NCBI RefSeq assembly: GCF_001865675.1 | Contig: NZ_CP011319.1 | Coordinates: 5,084,001-5,148,000, forward strand | Length of the DNA: 64,000 bases | From: Janthinobacterium sp. 1_2014MBL_MicDiv | GTDB taxonomy: Bacteria; Pseudomonadota; Gammaproteobacteria; Burkholderiales; Burkholderiaceae_D | Reading direction: 5' to 3' | Made by a program: the position numbers and the translations under genes | The notes under the pieces: model-generated | Database searches by the model: none | The model's input: only the letters and a program-made list of their open reading frames with translations | Told to the model about the DNA's origin: nothing | Shown here: positions 35,454-43,934 of the stretch, piece by piece | Position numbering within the stretch: position 1 is the stretch's first letter | Layout: each line of letters starts with the position of its first letter

Positions 35454-35572
35454 CCGATATTATAGTCGAGACAAGCACTCGCCTGCCAGCCGCGTCGACG
35501 CCCTTGCAATGCCCGGAAAATGCTTGCATACAAGCTCCATACGACCACGTTTCGCGAACGTTGGGCATGCGC

Positions 35573-35617
35573 TTGACACCAGGCAGACAAATGTTTACAG
35601 TTTCGGACAAATGTTTA
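35573..35617 (+). promoter_or_regulatory. psuK promoter with two direct repeats GACAAATGTTTA
   Basis: TTGACA at 35573-35578 and TACAGT at 35596-35601, 17 bp apart, form a fair promoter. GACAAATGTTTA occurs at 35586-35597 and again at 35606-35617, exactly 20 bp apart, overlapping the -10 box and the probable start point. This suits a repressor binding two sites on one face of the helix; PsuK's own HTH domain is a candidate. Confidence 0.6.
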
Positions 35618-35635
35618 AACCTTTTGCGAAACCCC

Positions 35636-36805
35636 GTGACCGATACAAATAAAAAAGACCAGCTGTACACGCTGATCCGCAACAATCCCTTCATCTCGCA
35701 GCAGGACCTGGCGAGCGAGCTGGGCTTATCGCGCTCGGCCGTCGCCGGCCATATCGCCGGACTGATCCGTGAACGCCGGCTGCTGGGACGCGCCTATGTG
35801 CTGCCCGACAGCCGCCCCGTGCTGTGCATAGGCGCCGCCAACCTCGACCGCAAGATGCGTACCCTGGCCACCTTGCAGATGGGCACATCGAACCCTGTCA
35901 GCTCGGAAGAGGTGTTTGGCGGCGTGGGCCGCAACATCGCGGAAAACCTGGCCCGATTGTCGATCCCCGTGGCCTTGCTGACGGCGCTGGGCGACGACGC
36001 GGCCGGCCACGCCCTGCAGACGCATGCGGAAGACGCCGGCATCGACATGCGCGGCAGTTTGCATTTAAGCAATACCAGCAGCGGCACCTACACGGCCGTG
36101 CTGGACGAACATGGCGAAATGCTGCTGGCAATGGCCAACATGCAACTGTATGAACAGCTGACCCCCGCCTTCCTGCACAGCCGCCAGCCGCAGCGCGCGG
36201 CCGCCGCGCTCACCGTGTGCGACCTGAACCTGGGCCACGACAGCGTGCAGGCGCTCCTGGCCGATGCGCGCCAGGATGACAGCCAGGGCCGCAGCCCGGC
36301 TGCGCCGCTGGTCATCGTCGCCGTCTCGCAGCCGAAGATGGCGCACCTGCCGCAAGACCTGACGGGCTTGCACTTGCTGATCCTGAACCGGGGCGAACTG
36401 GAAACGCGCGTGGCGCGGGCCTTGCCGACGGCAGCCGACCTGCGCGCCGCCTGCCGCGACGTGCAGCGCCAGGGTGCGCGCCAGGTGATCGTCACCTGCG
36501 GCGGCGAAGGCGTGTACTTCACGGATGGCGACAGCCTGGACGCGCCGATCCTGCACCTGGCCGCGCGCGAAGTGGCCGCCGTCGACGTGACGGGCGCCGG
36601 CGACGCGTTTTCCGCCGCCGTCTGCTGGTCGCTGTACCACGACAGCGGCGACCTGAAGCTGGCGTGCCGGCGCGGCCTGAAGCTGGCCGCCATGACCCTT
36701 GAATCCGATGCCACCGTATCGCCGCTGATTTCGGCCGGCGCGCTCGACGATATCGACGACGCCGACCTGGCGCCACCCCCTCCTACCCTCTTTCAACAGG
36801 ACTGA
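35636..36805 (+). CDS. psuK: pseudouridine kinase with N-terminal HTH domain
   Basis: This 389-residue PfkB-family kinase phosphorylates pseudouridine, using an N-terminal winged helix (about 8-55: LYTLIRNNPFISQQDLASEL then GLSRSAVAGHIAGLI) ahead of the kinase domain. The sugar-binding start is VLCIGAANLDRKMR with EEVFGGVGRNIAENLARLS; the catalytic motif DVTGAGDAF is at about residue 317. The HTH suggests a dual enzyme and DNA-binding role, as proposed for HTH-PfkB proteins. GTG at 35636 lies downstream of the promoter and repeats; an ATG at 35591 would be inside the promoter, so GTG is chosen despite a weak ribosome site. psuG follows after three bases. Confidence 0.9.
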   Translation: MTDTNKKDQLYTLIRNNPFISQQDLASELGLSRSAVAGHIAGLIRERRLLGRAYVLPDSRPVLCIGAANLDRKMRTLATLQMGTSNPVSSEEVFGGVGRNIAENLARLSIPVALLTALGDDAAGHALQTHAEDAGIDMRGSLHLSNTSSGTYTAVLDEHGEMLLAMANMQLYEQLTPAFLHSRQPQRAAAALTVCDLNLGHDSVQALLADARQDDSQGRSPAAPLVIVAVSQPKMAHLPQDLTGLHLLILNRGELETRVARALPTAADLRAACRDVQRQGARQVIVTCGGEGVYFTDGDSLDAPILHLAAREVAAVDVTGAGDAFSAAVCWSLYHDSGDLKLACRRGLKLAAMTLESDATVSPLISAGALDDIDDADLAPPPPTLFQQD

Positions 36806-36808
36806 AAC

Positions 36809-37738
36809 ATGACTCAATTGAATAGCTTCCTCTCGTTCTCGCAAGAAGTACTCGACGCGCGCGCCGCCGGCAAGGCCATCGTGGCGCTGGAATCGACCAT
36901 CATTTCGCACGGCATGCCGTATCCGCAAAACGTGGAAATGGCGCGCGAAGTGGAACAGATCATCCGCGACGGCGGCGCCGTGCCGGCCACCATCGCCATC
37001 ATCGACGGCAAGATCTGCGTCGGCCTGTCGCCCGAGCAGCTGGAATTGCTGGGCACCTCGCCCGACGCCATGAAGGTCAGCCGCCGCGACCTGCCGTTCG
37101 TCCTGTCGCAGGGCAAACTGGGCGCCACCACCGTGGCCGCCACCATGATCTGCGCGGAACTGGCCGGCATTGCCGTGTTCGTCACGGGCGGCATCGGCGG
37201 CGTGCACCGCGGTGCCGAAACGAGCTTCGACATTTCCGCCGACTTGCAGGAACTGGCGCAAACGTCCGTCGCCGTCGTCTGCGCGGGCGTGAAATCCATC
37301 CTCGACATCGGCCTGACCCTGGAATACCTGGAAACCCACGGCGTGCCCGTCATCAGCGTGGGCCAGGAAGGGTTTCCTGCCTTCTTCACGCGCGAAAGCG
37401 GCTACAAGGCCGATTTCCGCCTCGACACGCCAGCCGAACAGGCGGCCTTCATCGGCACCAAGTGGCAGCTGGGCCTGAAAGGCGGCGTGATCGTCAGCAA
37501 TCCCGTGCCGGCCGAGCAGGCGATGCCGAAAGAGGAAATCGACGCGATCACCACGCAGGCACTGCAGGAAGCGGACGCGGGCGGCGTGAAGGGCAAGCAG
37601 GTCACGCCATTCCTGTTGTCGCGCATCAAGCAGCTGACGGACGGCCGCAGCCTGGCAACGAATATCGCCCTCGTCAAGCACAATGCCCAGGTCGGCACGG
37701 CACTAGCCATTGCCATGCAGGCAGTGGTGGCACGATAA
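36809..37738 (+). CDS. psuG: pseudouridine-5'-phosphate glycosidase
   Basis: This 309-residue enzyme cleaves the C-C glycosidic bond of pseudouridine-5'-phosphate to uracil and ribose-5-phosphate. Family motifs are IVALESTIISHGMPYPQN at the N-terminus, KLGATTVAATMICAELAG, FVTGGIGGVHRGAETSFDIS, and the C-terminal TPFLLSRIKQLTDGRSLATN. Length is normal. Its gene starts three bases after psuK. Uracil released here can enter the PreA/PreT route; pseudouridine comes only from RNA, so this pair points to RNA as a food source. Confidence 0.97.
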   Translation: MTQLNSFLSFSQEVLDARAAGKAIVALESTIISHGMPYPQNVEMAREVEQIIRDGGAVPATIAIIDGKICVGLSPEQLELLGTSPDAMKVSRRDLPFVLSQGKLGATTVAATMICAELAGIAVFVTGGIGGVHRGAETSFDISADLQELAQTSVAVVCAGVKSILDIGLTLEYLETHGVPVISVGQEGFPAFFTRESGYKADFRLDTPAEQAAFIGTKWQLGLKGGVIVSNPVPAEQAMPKEEIDAITTQALQEADAGGVKGKQVTPFLLSRIKQLTDGRSLATNIALVKHNAQVGTALAIAMQAVVAR

Positions 37739-37823
37739 TAGGACTGCTGTAAAGAAAGCGCGCGCGCCTTTACCGGTCCGCGCGCCGTTCCATCGCCAAG
37801 CACCGCGCAACGCCAAGGAAAGC

Positions 37824-38726
37824 ATGTCCATCGATCTGAAACAGTTAAAGTATTTTCTTGCCGTCGCCGAGGAGAAAAGCTTCAGCCGCGCCGCCGAGCG
37901 CCTGCATATCTCGCAGCCGCCCCTGAGCCAGCAGATCATGAAACTGGAAAGCGAACTGGGCGTGCGCCTGTTTGCGCGCACCACGCGCACCTTCGAGCTG
38001 ACCGTGGCGGGCAAGGCGCTGATGAACGAGGCGGCCGACCTGCTGGCGAAGATGCGCATGACCATCGACACCATCCGCCAGATCGACCGCGGCGAAGTGG
38101 GCCGCTTGCGCGTGGGCATCGTCGGCTCGGCCATGTGGGGCCCCATTCCCAGCCTGCTGGAAGAATTCCAGACCAAATTTCCCCGCGTCACCTGGACCAT
38201 CCACGAATTCGGCCCGACAGTGCAATACGAGGCGCTGCGCGCCAAGCAGATCGACGTGGGCTTCTGGCGCGAACCCAAGCTCAACGATGACGACTTGCGC
38301 CACGACAACCTGCGCCAGGAACTGTGCTTCCGCGAAAACGTGTGCGTGGCCGTCAACGAACACCATCCGCTGGCCAAGAACACGGCGATCGAACTGATCG
38401 ACATCGCCCACGAACCGATGCTGACCCTCAACCTGGACAAGTCCGCCTTTCCCCGCTACCTGGTGCAATGCTGCGTGAATGCCGGCTTCGAACCGGTGAT
38501 CTTCCAGGAAGCGAGCGAACCGCAAACCCTGCTGGCCATGGTCGGTGCCGGACTGGGCGTGACCCTGGTGCCGGAAACGACGAGCCGCATCGGCTGGCCC
38601 GGTGTCGTGTTTCTGCCGATCAAGACCAATCCGCCGTCGGCCAACCTGTATATCAGCTACACCACGCTCGACGACGCTCCTGTCGTGCGGGCCTTCCTGA
38701 ACATACTCAATCCCCCAGCCGCCTGA
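37824..38726 (+). CDS. LysR-type regulator, candidate regulator of the nucleoside modules
   Basis: This 300-residue LysR-family regulator has an N-terminal winged helix (QLKYFLAVAEEKSFSRAAER, LHISQPPLSQQIMKLESELG) and a type-2 periplasmic-binding effector domain (GRLRVGIVGSAMWGPIPSLL onward). ATG at 37824 follows CCAAGGAAAGC; the longer frame from 37710 runs back over the end of psuG. It lies between psuG and the BMP transporter, immediately before a promoter module (38843-38916) whose shape fits a LysR binding site. It is therefore my first candidate for the regulator of all three modules; effector unknown, a nucleoside or base being likely. Confidence 0.93.
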   Translation: MSIDLKQLKYFLAVAEEKSFSRAAERLHISQPPLSQQIMKLESELGVRLFARTTRTFELTVAGKALMNEAADLLAKMRMTIDTIRQIDRGEVGRLRVGIVGSAMWGPIPSLLEEFQTKFPRVTWTIHEFGPTVQYEALRAKQIDVGFWREPKLNDDDLRHDNLRQELCFRENVCVAVNEHHPLAKNTAIELIDIAHEPMLTLNLDKSAFPRYLVQCCVNAGFEPVIFQEASEPQTLLAMVGAGLGVTLVPETTSRIGWPGVVFLPIKTNPPSANLYISYTTLDDAPVVRAFLNILNPPAA

Positions 38727-38741
38727 AAACGCGAACAAAAC

Positions 38742-38820
38742 CCGCTGCGCGTCGCAGGTCGCGGCCTCCGATGCTCACGGTGCTCACGCACAGTTCCGCT
38801 TCCCGCGCCGCAGGCCACGG
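38742..38820 (+). repeat. dispersed intergenic repeat, copy A
   Basis: This stretch starts 15 bases after the LysR stop and matches the minus strand of 15800-15890 over about 60 bases. The conserved core includes GTGC-TCAC-GCAC, a short hairpin at the place where copy B has ACCGTGC/GCACGGT. Both copies follow a stop codon in the same orientation. Confidence 0.6.
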
Positions 38821-38842
38821 TTTTGTCATGCGTTCTTAAAAC

Positions 38843-38916
38843 CTATTTATATGTGATTCATATAAATACATAAACAAAAACGTATTTGTCATACATATCT
38901 GGCATGATGCATAGTG
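38843..38916 (+). promoter_or_regulatory. nucleoside-regulon promoter module, copy 2 (BMP transporter)
   Basis: TATTTATAT (38844-38852), N7, ATATAAATA (38860-38868): a perfect 9-bp inverted repeat centred near -66. It is followed by an A-rich stretch, TTGTCA (38886-38891), an 18-bp spacer and CATAGT (38910-38915). Near-identical modules face punA (35380-35453) and the Oar-like receptor (54274-54346). The transporter gene starts about 305 bases beyond the expected start point. Confidence 0.85.
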
Positions 38917-39226
38917 ATTCGGACGCCCATCGCGGCGCCCTCACTGTGCTTGCCTTGCCCGTCATGCGCTTCTGCTGACGCTGCATTCCTGCCAGTCCTG
39001 GCGCCCCCATTCGATGTTGTAAATATAAAAGAGACGCGGCGCGACTGTTGCATGATCAGCACAGCATGGCCACAAAAGCATCGGGGAGCAGCAATGTTCT
39101 TGTGCTATACAGTGCAATGTTGATAAGGAACCATCTCCTCATGCATGAAAAACAGGCTAAATCGGCCCCAAATTATATGTTTCACCTATAAAAAATATAC
39201 AATATCGATCTTCCAGGAGCCAATTC
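38917..39226 (+). other. long 5' leader of the BMP transporter operon
   Basis: About 300 bases between the module and the gene hold no convincing gene. A second, weaker promoter is possible near TTGATAAGG at about 39121. AT-rich bases with ATATACAATATCGATC lie just before the ribosome site CCAGGAGCC. I see no known riboswitch consensus. Confidence 0.5.
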
Positions 39227-40222
39227 ATGAAACTTACACAATTTAGTTTGACGATCGCAGCCGTATTTCTGACTGCTCAAGCGTCCGCGGCTACCCCAAA
39301 ACTGGGTGTCGTGTATGACGCGGGCGGCAAGTTCGACAAGTCGTTCAACCAATCCGCTTTCGAAGGCGCATCGCGCTTCAAAAAAGACACGGGCATTTCC
39401 TTCATCGAAGTGCAGGCATCGAGCGATACGCAGGCCGAGCAAGTCATGCGTGGCCTGGCCCGCAAGAAACTCGACATGATCGCCGCCATCGGCTTTGCGC
39501 AAACGCAAGCCGTGCAAAAGGTCGCCAAGGAGTTTCCGAACGTGAAATTCGTGCTGATCGACGGCCAGGCCGCCGGCAGCAACGTCAATTCCGTCGTCTT
39601 CAAGGAAGAAGAAGGCTCCTACCTGGTGGGCGTGGCCGCGGCCATGGCCAGCAAGAGCAAGAAAGTCGGCTTCATCGGCGGCATCGATATTCCATTGATC
39701 CGCAACTTCGCCTGCGGCTACGCGCAAGGCGTCAAGGCCGTGAACACGAAGGCGGAAATCACGCAAAACATGGTCGGCACCACGTCCGGCGCCTGGAATG
39801 ACCCGGCCAAGGGTGGCGAACTGGCCCGCTCGCAATTCGAGCGCGGCGTCGATGTCGTCTTCGCCGTCGCTGGCGGCAGCGGCATGGGCACCCTGCAGAT
39901 GGCCAAGGAAAAAGGCAAGCTGGCGATCGGCGTCGATTCGAACCAGAACCACCTGTATCCAGGCAGCATCCTGACCTCGATGGTCAAGCGCGTCGACAAC
40001 ACGGTCTACGACAGCTTCATGCAAGTCAAGAACGGCACCTGGAAGGGCGGCGTCAGCTATAAAGGCTTGAAAGAAGGCGGCGTGGACTGGGCACTCGACG
40101 CCAACAACCGCAAGCTGATCACGCCGGAAATCGAGAAGCGCGTGTTGGGTGCGCGTAAGGACATTATCGATGGCAAGATCAAAGTGATCGATTACCGCGT
40201 CGGCAGCAGCTGCCCGGTTTAA
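39227..40222 (+). CDS. BMP-family nucleoside-binding protein of ABC transporter
   Basis: This 331-residue periplasmic binding protein is of the BMP (PnrA/Med, basic membrane protein) family, whose characterised members bind purine and pyrimidine nucleosides. A signal peptide of about 22 residues ends QASASA; no lipobox Cys is present. Family motifs are KLGVVYDAGGKFDKSFNQSA, FAQTQAVQKVAKEFPNVKFV, KVGFIGGIDIPLIRNFACGY, and IGVDSNQNHLYPGSILTSM. It heads the operon with one ATPase and two permeases and is preceded by a promoter module shared with punA-deo. Nucleoside import is the expected role. Confidence 0.94.
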   Translation: MKLTQFSLTIAAVFLTAQASAATPKLGVVYDAGGKFDKSFNQSAFEGASRFKKDTGISFIEVQASSDTQAEQVMRGLARKKLDMIAAIGFAQTQAVQKVAKEFPNVKFVLIDGQAAGSNVNSVVFKEEEGSYLVGVAAAMASKSKKVGFIGGIDIPLIRNFACGYAQGVKAVNTKAEITQNMVGTTSGAWNDPAKGGELARSQFERGVDVVFAVAGGSGMGTLQMAKEKGKLAIGVDSNQNHLYPGSILTSMVKRVDNTVYDSFMQVKNGTWKGGVSYKGLKEGGVDWALDANNRKLITPEIEKRVLGARKDIIDGKIKVIDYRVGSSCPV

Positions 40223-40242
40223 TTTTTCTCCGTATCTTTTAG

Positions 40243-40274
40243 CGCGCCGCCGGGGCCTGTCTCCGCGCGGCGCG
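40243..40274 (+). repeat. intercistronic hairpin after binding-protein gene
   Basis: CGCGCCGC (40243-40250) pairs with GCGGCGCG (40267-40274) just before the ATPase start. Such hairpins often leave more binding-protein mRNA than transporter mRNA; no long T-run follows. Confidence 0.5.
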
Positions 40275-40279
40275 TTTCC

Positions 40280-41833
40280 ATGAAACTATCCAGTTATGAA
40301 CCTATGCAGCCAGCAGTAGAATTTCGCAGCATTTCCAAGCAATTTGGACATGTGAAGGCGAACGCCGACGTCAGCTTCTCCATCGCCAAGGGCAGTATCC
40401 ATGGCCTGGTGGGGGAAAACGGCGCCGGCAAATCGACCTTGATGAGCATCCTGTACGGGTATTACCGTGCCGACGGCGGAGAAATCTTGCTCGACGGAAA
40501 AGTACAGCCTATCCGCAACAGCCAGGAAGCGATCAATCTCGGCATTGGCATGGTGCACCAGCATTTCATGCTGGTCGAGAACTTCACCGTCCTCGACAAT
40601 ATCATGCTGGGCACGGAAGGCGGTTTTCGTTTGGCCAGCCACCGCGCCGAAGCGGAAGCCCAGCTGCGCGACATTTGCGCGCGCTACCGCCTCGACGTCG
40701 ACCCGCTGGCGAAGATCGAAGACCTGTCCGTGGGCGCGCAGCAGCGCGTGGAAATCCTCAAGCAGATTTACCGCAGCGCCAATATCCTGATCCTCGACGA
40801 GCCGACGGCCGTGCTGACGGCGCAGGAAACAGCGTCGCTGTTTGAAATCCTGCGCCTGTTCAAGGAACAGGGCAAGACCATCATCCTGATCACGCACAAG
40901 CTGCAAGAGATCCTGGAAATCACCGACAACGTCACCGTCATGCGCGGCGGCACGGTGGTGGGCGCCGTGACGACAAACGGCACCTCGAAAGAGGAACTGG
41001 CCAACATGATGGTGGGCCGCCCCATCCAGAGCCATCTGCCGCGCGCGCCGTACAATCCGGGCGCCACGGTGCTGGAAGTCGACGGTCTGCAGCTGGCCGA
41101 CGAGCAGCAGGTGAAATTGCTGGCCGACATAGGCTTCAATTTGCGCGCCGGCGAAATCGTCGCCATCGCGGGCGTGTCCGGCAATGGCCAGAGCGAACTG
41201 CTGGAAATCCTCTCGGGCATGCGTTTGCCGACCTCGGGCAAGCTGCGCTTCCTCGACAAGGATTTGCCGTTTGGCAAGCGCCACGATGCCGACGGCTTGC
41301 CGCTGGCCTTCCGCGAGCTGGGCATCGCCCACATTCCGGAAGACCGCTTGCGCGATGGCGTGGTGAAAAATTTCTCCGTCATGCAGAACACCATCCTCGG
41401 CTATCAGGACAGGCTGAAGAACCGCTGGGGCCTGTTCAACTTCAAGGCCATCGGCGCGCGCTGCGCGGAACTGCTGAAGACCTTCGACGTGCGGCCGGCC
41501 AATCCGGACCTGCGCATCGGCCTGTTGTCGGGCGGTAACCAGCAAAAGGTGGTGATCGCGCGCGAAGTGCTGGCGCAGCCGAAACTGATGCTGGTGGGCC
41601 AGCCCACGCGCGGCGTCGACATCGGCACCATCGAGAGCATCCATACGCAATTGCTGGCCCTGCGCGACGCAGGCGTGGCGATCCTGCTGGTGTCGGTCGA
41701 ACTGGAAGAAGTGCGGGCGCTGGCCGACCGCATTCTCGTCATGTGCGGCGGGCGCATCACCGGCGAACTGAAAATTGAAGAATTCGATACCACCCGCATC
41801 GGTCTGTTGATGGGGGGAATGCATAAATCATGA
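40280..41833 (+). CDS. nucleoside ABC transporter ATPase (two ATPase domains)
   Basis: This 517-residue tandem ATPase is of the sugar/nucleoside (RbsA/YufO) type. The first half has Walker A GLVGENGAGKSTLMS (about 42-56), signature DLSVGAQQRVEILK and Walker B ILILDEPTAVLT. The second half has a degenerate Walker A (GVSGNGQSELLEIL), signature LLSGGNQQKVVIARE and LMLVGQPTRGVDIG, as usual for this family, where one site is weak. The start is uncertain: ATG at 40280, or ATG at 40304. The stop overlaps the first permease start as ATGA. Confidence 0.94.
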   Translation: MKLSSYEPMQPAVEFRSISKQFGHVKANADVSFSIAKGSIHGLVGENGAGKSTLMSILYGYYRADGGEILLDGKVQPIRNSQEAINLGIGMVHQHFMLVENFTVLDNIMLGTEGGFRLASHRAEAEAQLRDICARYRLDVDPLAKIEDLSVGAQQRVEILKQIYRSANILILDEPTAVLTAQETASLFEILRLFKEQGKTIILITHKLQEILEITDNVTVMRGGTVVGAVTTNGTSKEELANMMVGRPIQSHLPRAPYNPGATVLEVDGLQLADEQQVKLLADIGFNLRAGEIVAIAGVSGNGQSELLEILSGMRLPTSGKLRFLDKDLPFGKRHDADGLPLAFRELGIAHIPEDRLRDGVVKNFSVMQNTILGYQDRLKNRWGLFNFKAIGARCAELLKTFDVRPANPDLRIGLLSGGNQQKVVIAREVLAQPKLMLVGQPTRGVDIGTIESIHTQLLALRDAGVAILLVSVELEEVRALADRILVMCGGRITGELKIEEFDTTRIGLLMGGMHKS

Positions 41834-42909
41834 ATAACGACTTGCCACGCTGGGCGACAGCCTTTGTCATGCCCATGTTAAACCTGCTGTCGGCCTTGCT
41901 GGTCGCGGCACTGGTGATTTATATGCTGGGCGAAGACCCGGCCGAATCGCTGTCCATCCTCGTCAACAGCGCCCTGCTCAATCCGGAAGGCTTGAGCTAT
42001 ACGCTGTTCTACGCCAGTACCTTCATCTTCACGGGCCTGTCGGTCTCCGTGGCGATGCAGGCCGGCCTGTTCAATATCGGCAGCGAAGGCCAGATGTATA
42101 TCGGCGGCCTGGGCTTGACGGTAGCCATGCTGGCCTTCGACCAGACCCTGCCCGCCTGGCTCCTGATTCCGGCGGCCATGATCGGCGCCGCCCTGTTCGG
42201 CGCGCTGTGGGGCTTTTTGCCCGGCTACCTGCAAGCGAAGCGCGGCAGCCATATCGTCGTCACCACCATCATGTTCAACTTCATCGCCGCCAGCCTGATG
42301 AACTTCGTGATCGTGAAATACCTGATACCGCCGGGCGAGCAGAACACGGCCAGCCGCGTCTTCGCGGAAAGCGGCGAAATGCCGCGCCTGAATACCTGGT
42401 TCCCGTCCTTGGGCGACACGCCGCTGAACGTCAGCTTCCTGCTGGCGATCGCCGCGCTGGTCATCTATGGCGTGATGGTGTGGCGCTCGTCGTGGGGCTT
42501 CAAGCTGCGCGCCACGGGCCTCAACAAGCATGCGGCCCACTATGCGGGCGTGTCGATCAGCAAGATGATCATCATCGTCATGCTGATCTCGGGCGCCCTG
42601 GCCGGCTTGGGTTCCGTCAATTCCATCATGGGGTCGACGCATTATCTGTCGCTCAACTTCGTCGGTGGCGCCGGTTTCATCGGCATCGCCATCGCCCTGA
42701 TGGGCCGCCAGCATCCGGTCGGCATCTTCCTGTCGGCCGTGCTGTTCGGCGCCCTGATCCAGGGTGGCTTCGACTTGTCGCTGGAAAAACCGAATATCCC
42801 GACGGAAACCTTCATTTTCATCCAGGGCTTGATCATCCTGTTCTGCGGCGCAATGGAAAACTTCTACGCACCGGCCATTTCCGCCCTGCTCAAGCGCACC
42901 AAAGGCTAA
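41830..42909 (+). CDS. nucleoside ABC transporter permease 1
   Basis: This 359-residue inner-membrane permease is of the BPD_transp_2 family (YufP/NupB-like), with about ten hydrophobic helices beginning FVMPMLNLLSALLVAALVIY. Conserved parts include FTGLSVSVAMQAGLFNIGSE and YLQAKRGSHIVVTTIMFNFI, and RATGLNKHAAHYAGVSISKM, the cytoplasmic EAA-like loop that contacts the ATPase. It overlaps the ATPase gene by four bases and is followed by permease 2 after four bases, so the three genes should be translated together. Confidence 0.93.
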   Translation: MNNDLPRWATAFVMPMLNLLSALLVAALVIYMLGEDPAESLSILVNSALLNPEGLSYTLFYASTFIFTGLSVSVAMQAGLFNIGSEGQMYIGGLGLTVAMLAFDQTLPAWLLIPAAMIGAALFGALWGFLPGYLQAKRGSHIVVTTIMFNFIAASLMNFVIVKYLIPPGEQNTASRVFAESGEMPRLNTWFPSLGDTPLNVSFLLAIAALVIYGVMVWRSSWGFKLRATGLNKHAAHYAGVSISKMIIIVMLISGALAGLGSVNSIMGSTHYLSLNFVGGAGFIGIAIALMGRQHPVGIFLSAVLFGALIQGGFDLSLEKPNIPTETFIFIQGLIILFCGAMENFYAPAISALLKRTKG

Positions 42910-42913
42910 CACC

Positions 42914-43885
42914 ATGACACTCGACGACTTTCATTTCGCCAGCATCCTGGTATCGACCGTGCGCAATGCGCCGGTCCTGATCTTTGCCGCCATGGCCGGC
43001 CTGTTCGCCGAACGCAGCGGCATGATCGACATCGGCCTGGAAGGCAAGATCCTGGCCAGCGCCTTCGCTTCCGCCGCCGTGGCCTACACGACGCAAAACC
43101 CGTACTACGGCATGGCCGCCGGCATGCTCGTCTGCGTCGCCCTGGCCCTGCTGCAGGCGTATGTCAGCATCACGCAAAAGGGCAACCAGCTGGTGGCCGG
43201 CATGGCGATCAATATCGCCATGAGCGGGCTGACCTTTGTTCTGGCGCAGTTCTTTTTCCAGCAAGGCGGCCGCACGCCCGACCTCGGTTCCGCGCGCCTG
43301 TTCGACGTCGTCTTGCCGGGCACGCAGTACGTGGAGCACATCCCCTTCATCGGCTGGGTGTATGCCCATTTGATCGGCGGCCATTCCATCCTCGTGTATG
43401 TGGCATTCCTGCTGATCCCGCTCGTGCACTGGCTGCTGTACCACACGCGTTTCGGCCTGCGCCTGCGCGCCTGCGGCGAAAACCCGCACGCGGCCGACTC
43501 GGCCGGCGTCAGCGTGGAAGCGACGCGCTACATGGCCATGCTGGTGGCCGGCATCCTGTGCTCGTTCTCGGGCGCCTATCTGGCCATCGTGCAAAGCGGC
43601 TTCTTCCTGCGCGACATGTCGGCCGGTGCCGGCTACCTGGCCCTGACGGCCATGGTGTTCGGCAACTGGCGTCCCGTCTACACCTTCCTCGGCTGCCTGA
43701 TGTTCGGCTTCTTCGCCGCCATCCAGATCCAGATCGAAGGCGTGGACTTGCCTGTCGTCGGCCGCATCCCCGGCTCGCTGATCCAGATGGTGCCGTATGT
43801 GGTCACCGTGATCGTGCTGGCCGGCTTGATGGCGAAATCCATCGCGCCGAAGGCCATCGGCATTCCGTTCGTCAAGTCGCGCTAA
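42914..43885 (+). CDS. nucleoside ABC transporter permease 2
   Basis: This 323-residue inner-membrane permease is of the same family as permease 1 (YufQ/NupC-like). Motifs are APVLIFAAMAGLFAERSGMI and DIGLEGKILASAFASAAVAY, TQKGNQLVAGMAINIAMSGL, and RACGENPHAADSAGVSVEAT (ATPase contact loop). It is shorter than permease 1, as is usual for the second subunit. It is the last gene of the operon; a strong terminator follows 19 bp after its stop. Confidence 0.93.
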   Translation: MTLDDFHFASILVSTVRNAPVLIFAAMAGLFAERSGMIDIGLEGKILASAFASAAVAYTTQNPYYGMAAGMLVCVALALLQAYVSITQKGNQLVAGMAINIAMSGLTFVLAQFFFQQGGRTPDLGSARLFDVVLPGTQYVEHIPFIGWVYAHLIGGHSILVYVAFLLIPLVHWLLYHTRFGLRLRACGENPHAADSAGVSVEATRYMAMLVAGILCSFSGAYLAIVQSGFFLRDMSAGAGYLALTAMVFGNWRPVYTFLGCLMFGFFAAIQIQIEGVDLPVVGRIPGSLIQMVPYVVTVIVLAGLMAKSIAPKAIGIPFVKSR

Positions 43886-43904
43886 GTTTCAATGCGCGGA
43901 CAAC

Positions 43905-43934
43905 AAAGCGAAGCCCGCGGGCTTCGCTTTTTTT
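43905..43934. terminator. rho-independent terminator after transporter operon
   Basis: GCGAAGCCCG and CGGGCTTCGC (43908-43927) form a perfect palindrome followed by seven T (43928-43934). With A residues on the other side it may also serve the convergent Nudix gene, whose stop overlaps it. Confidence 0.88.

Larger units (their letters stand above)
35187..35635. other. gene-free divergent control region between punA and psuK
   Basis: About 450 AT-rich bases with no convincing gene; weak frames here lack ribosome sites. They hold the punA promoter module and leader (35187-35453), a 13-mer at 35288-35300 shared with the puuD promoter region, and the psuK promoter with its direct repeats (35573-35617). 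Confidence 0.7.

Noticed and set aside
38917..39226. Possible purine or other riboswitch in the long transporter leader
   Set aside because: I could not fold or recognise any conserved riboswitch core; only the length suggests it.
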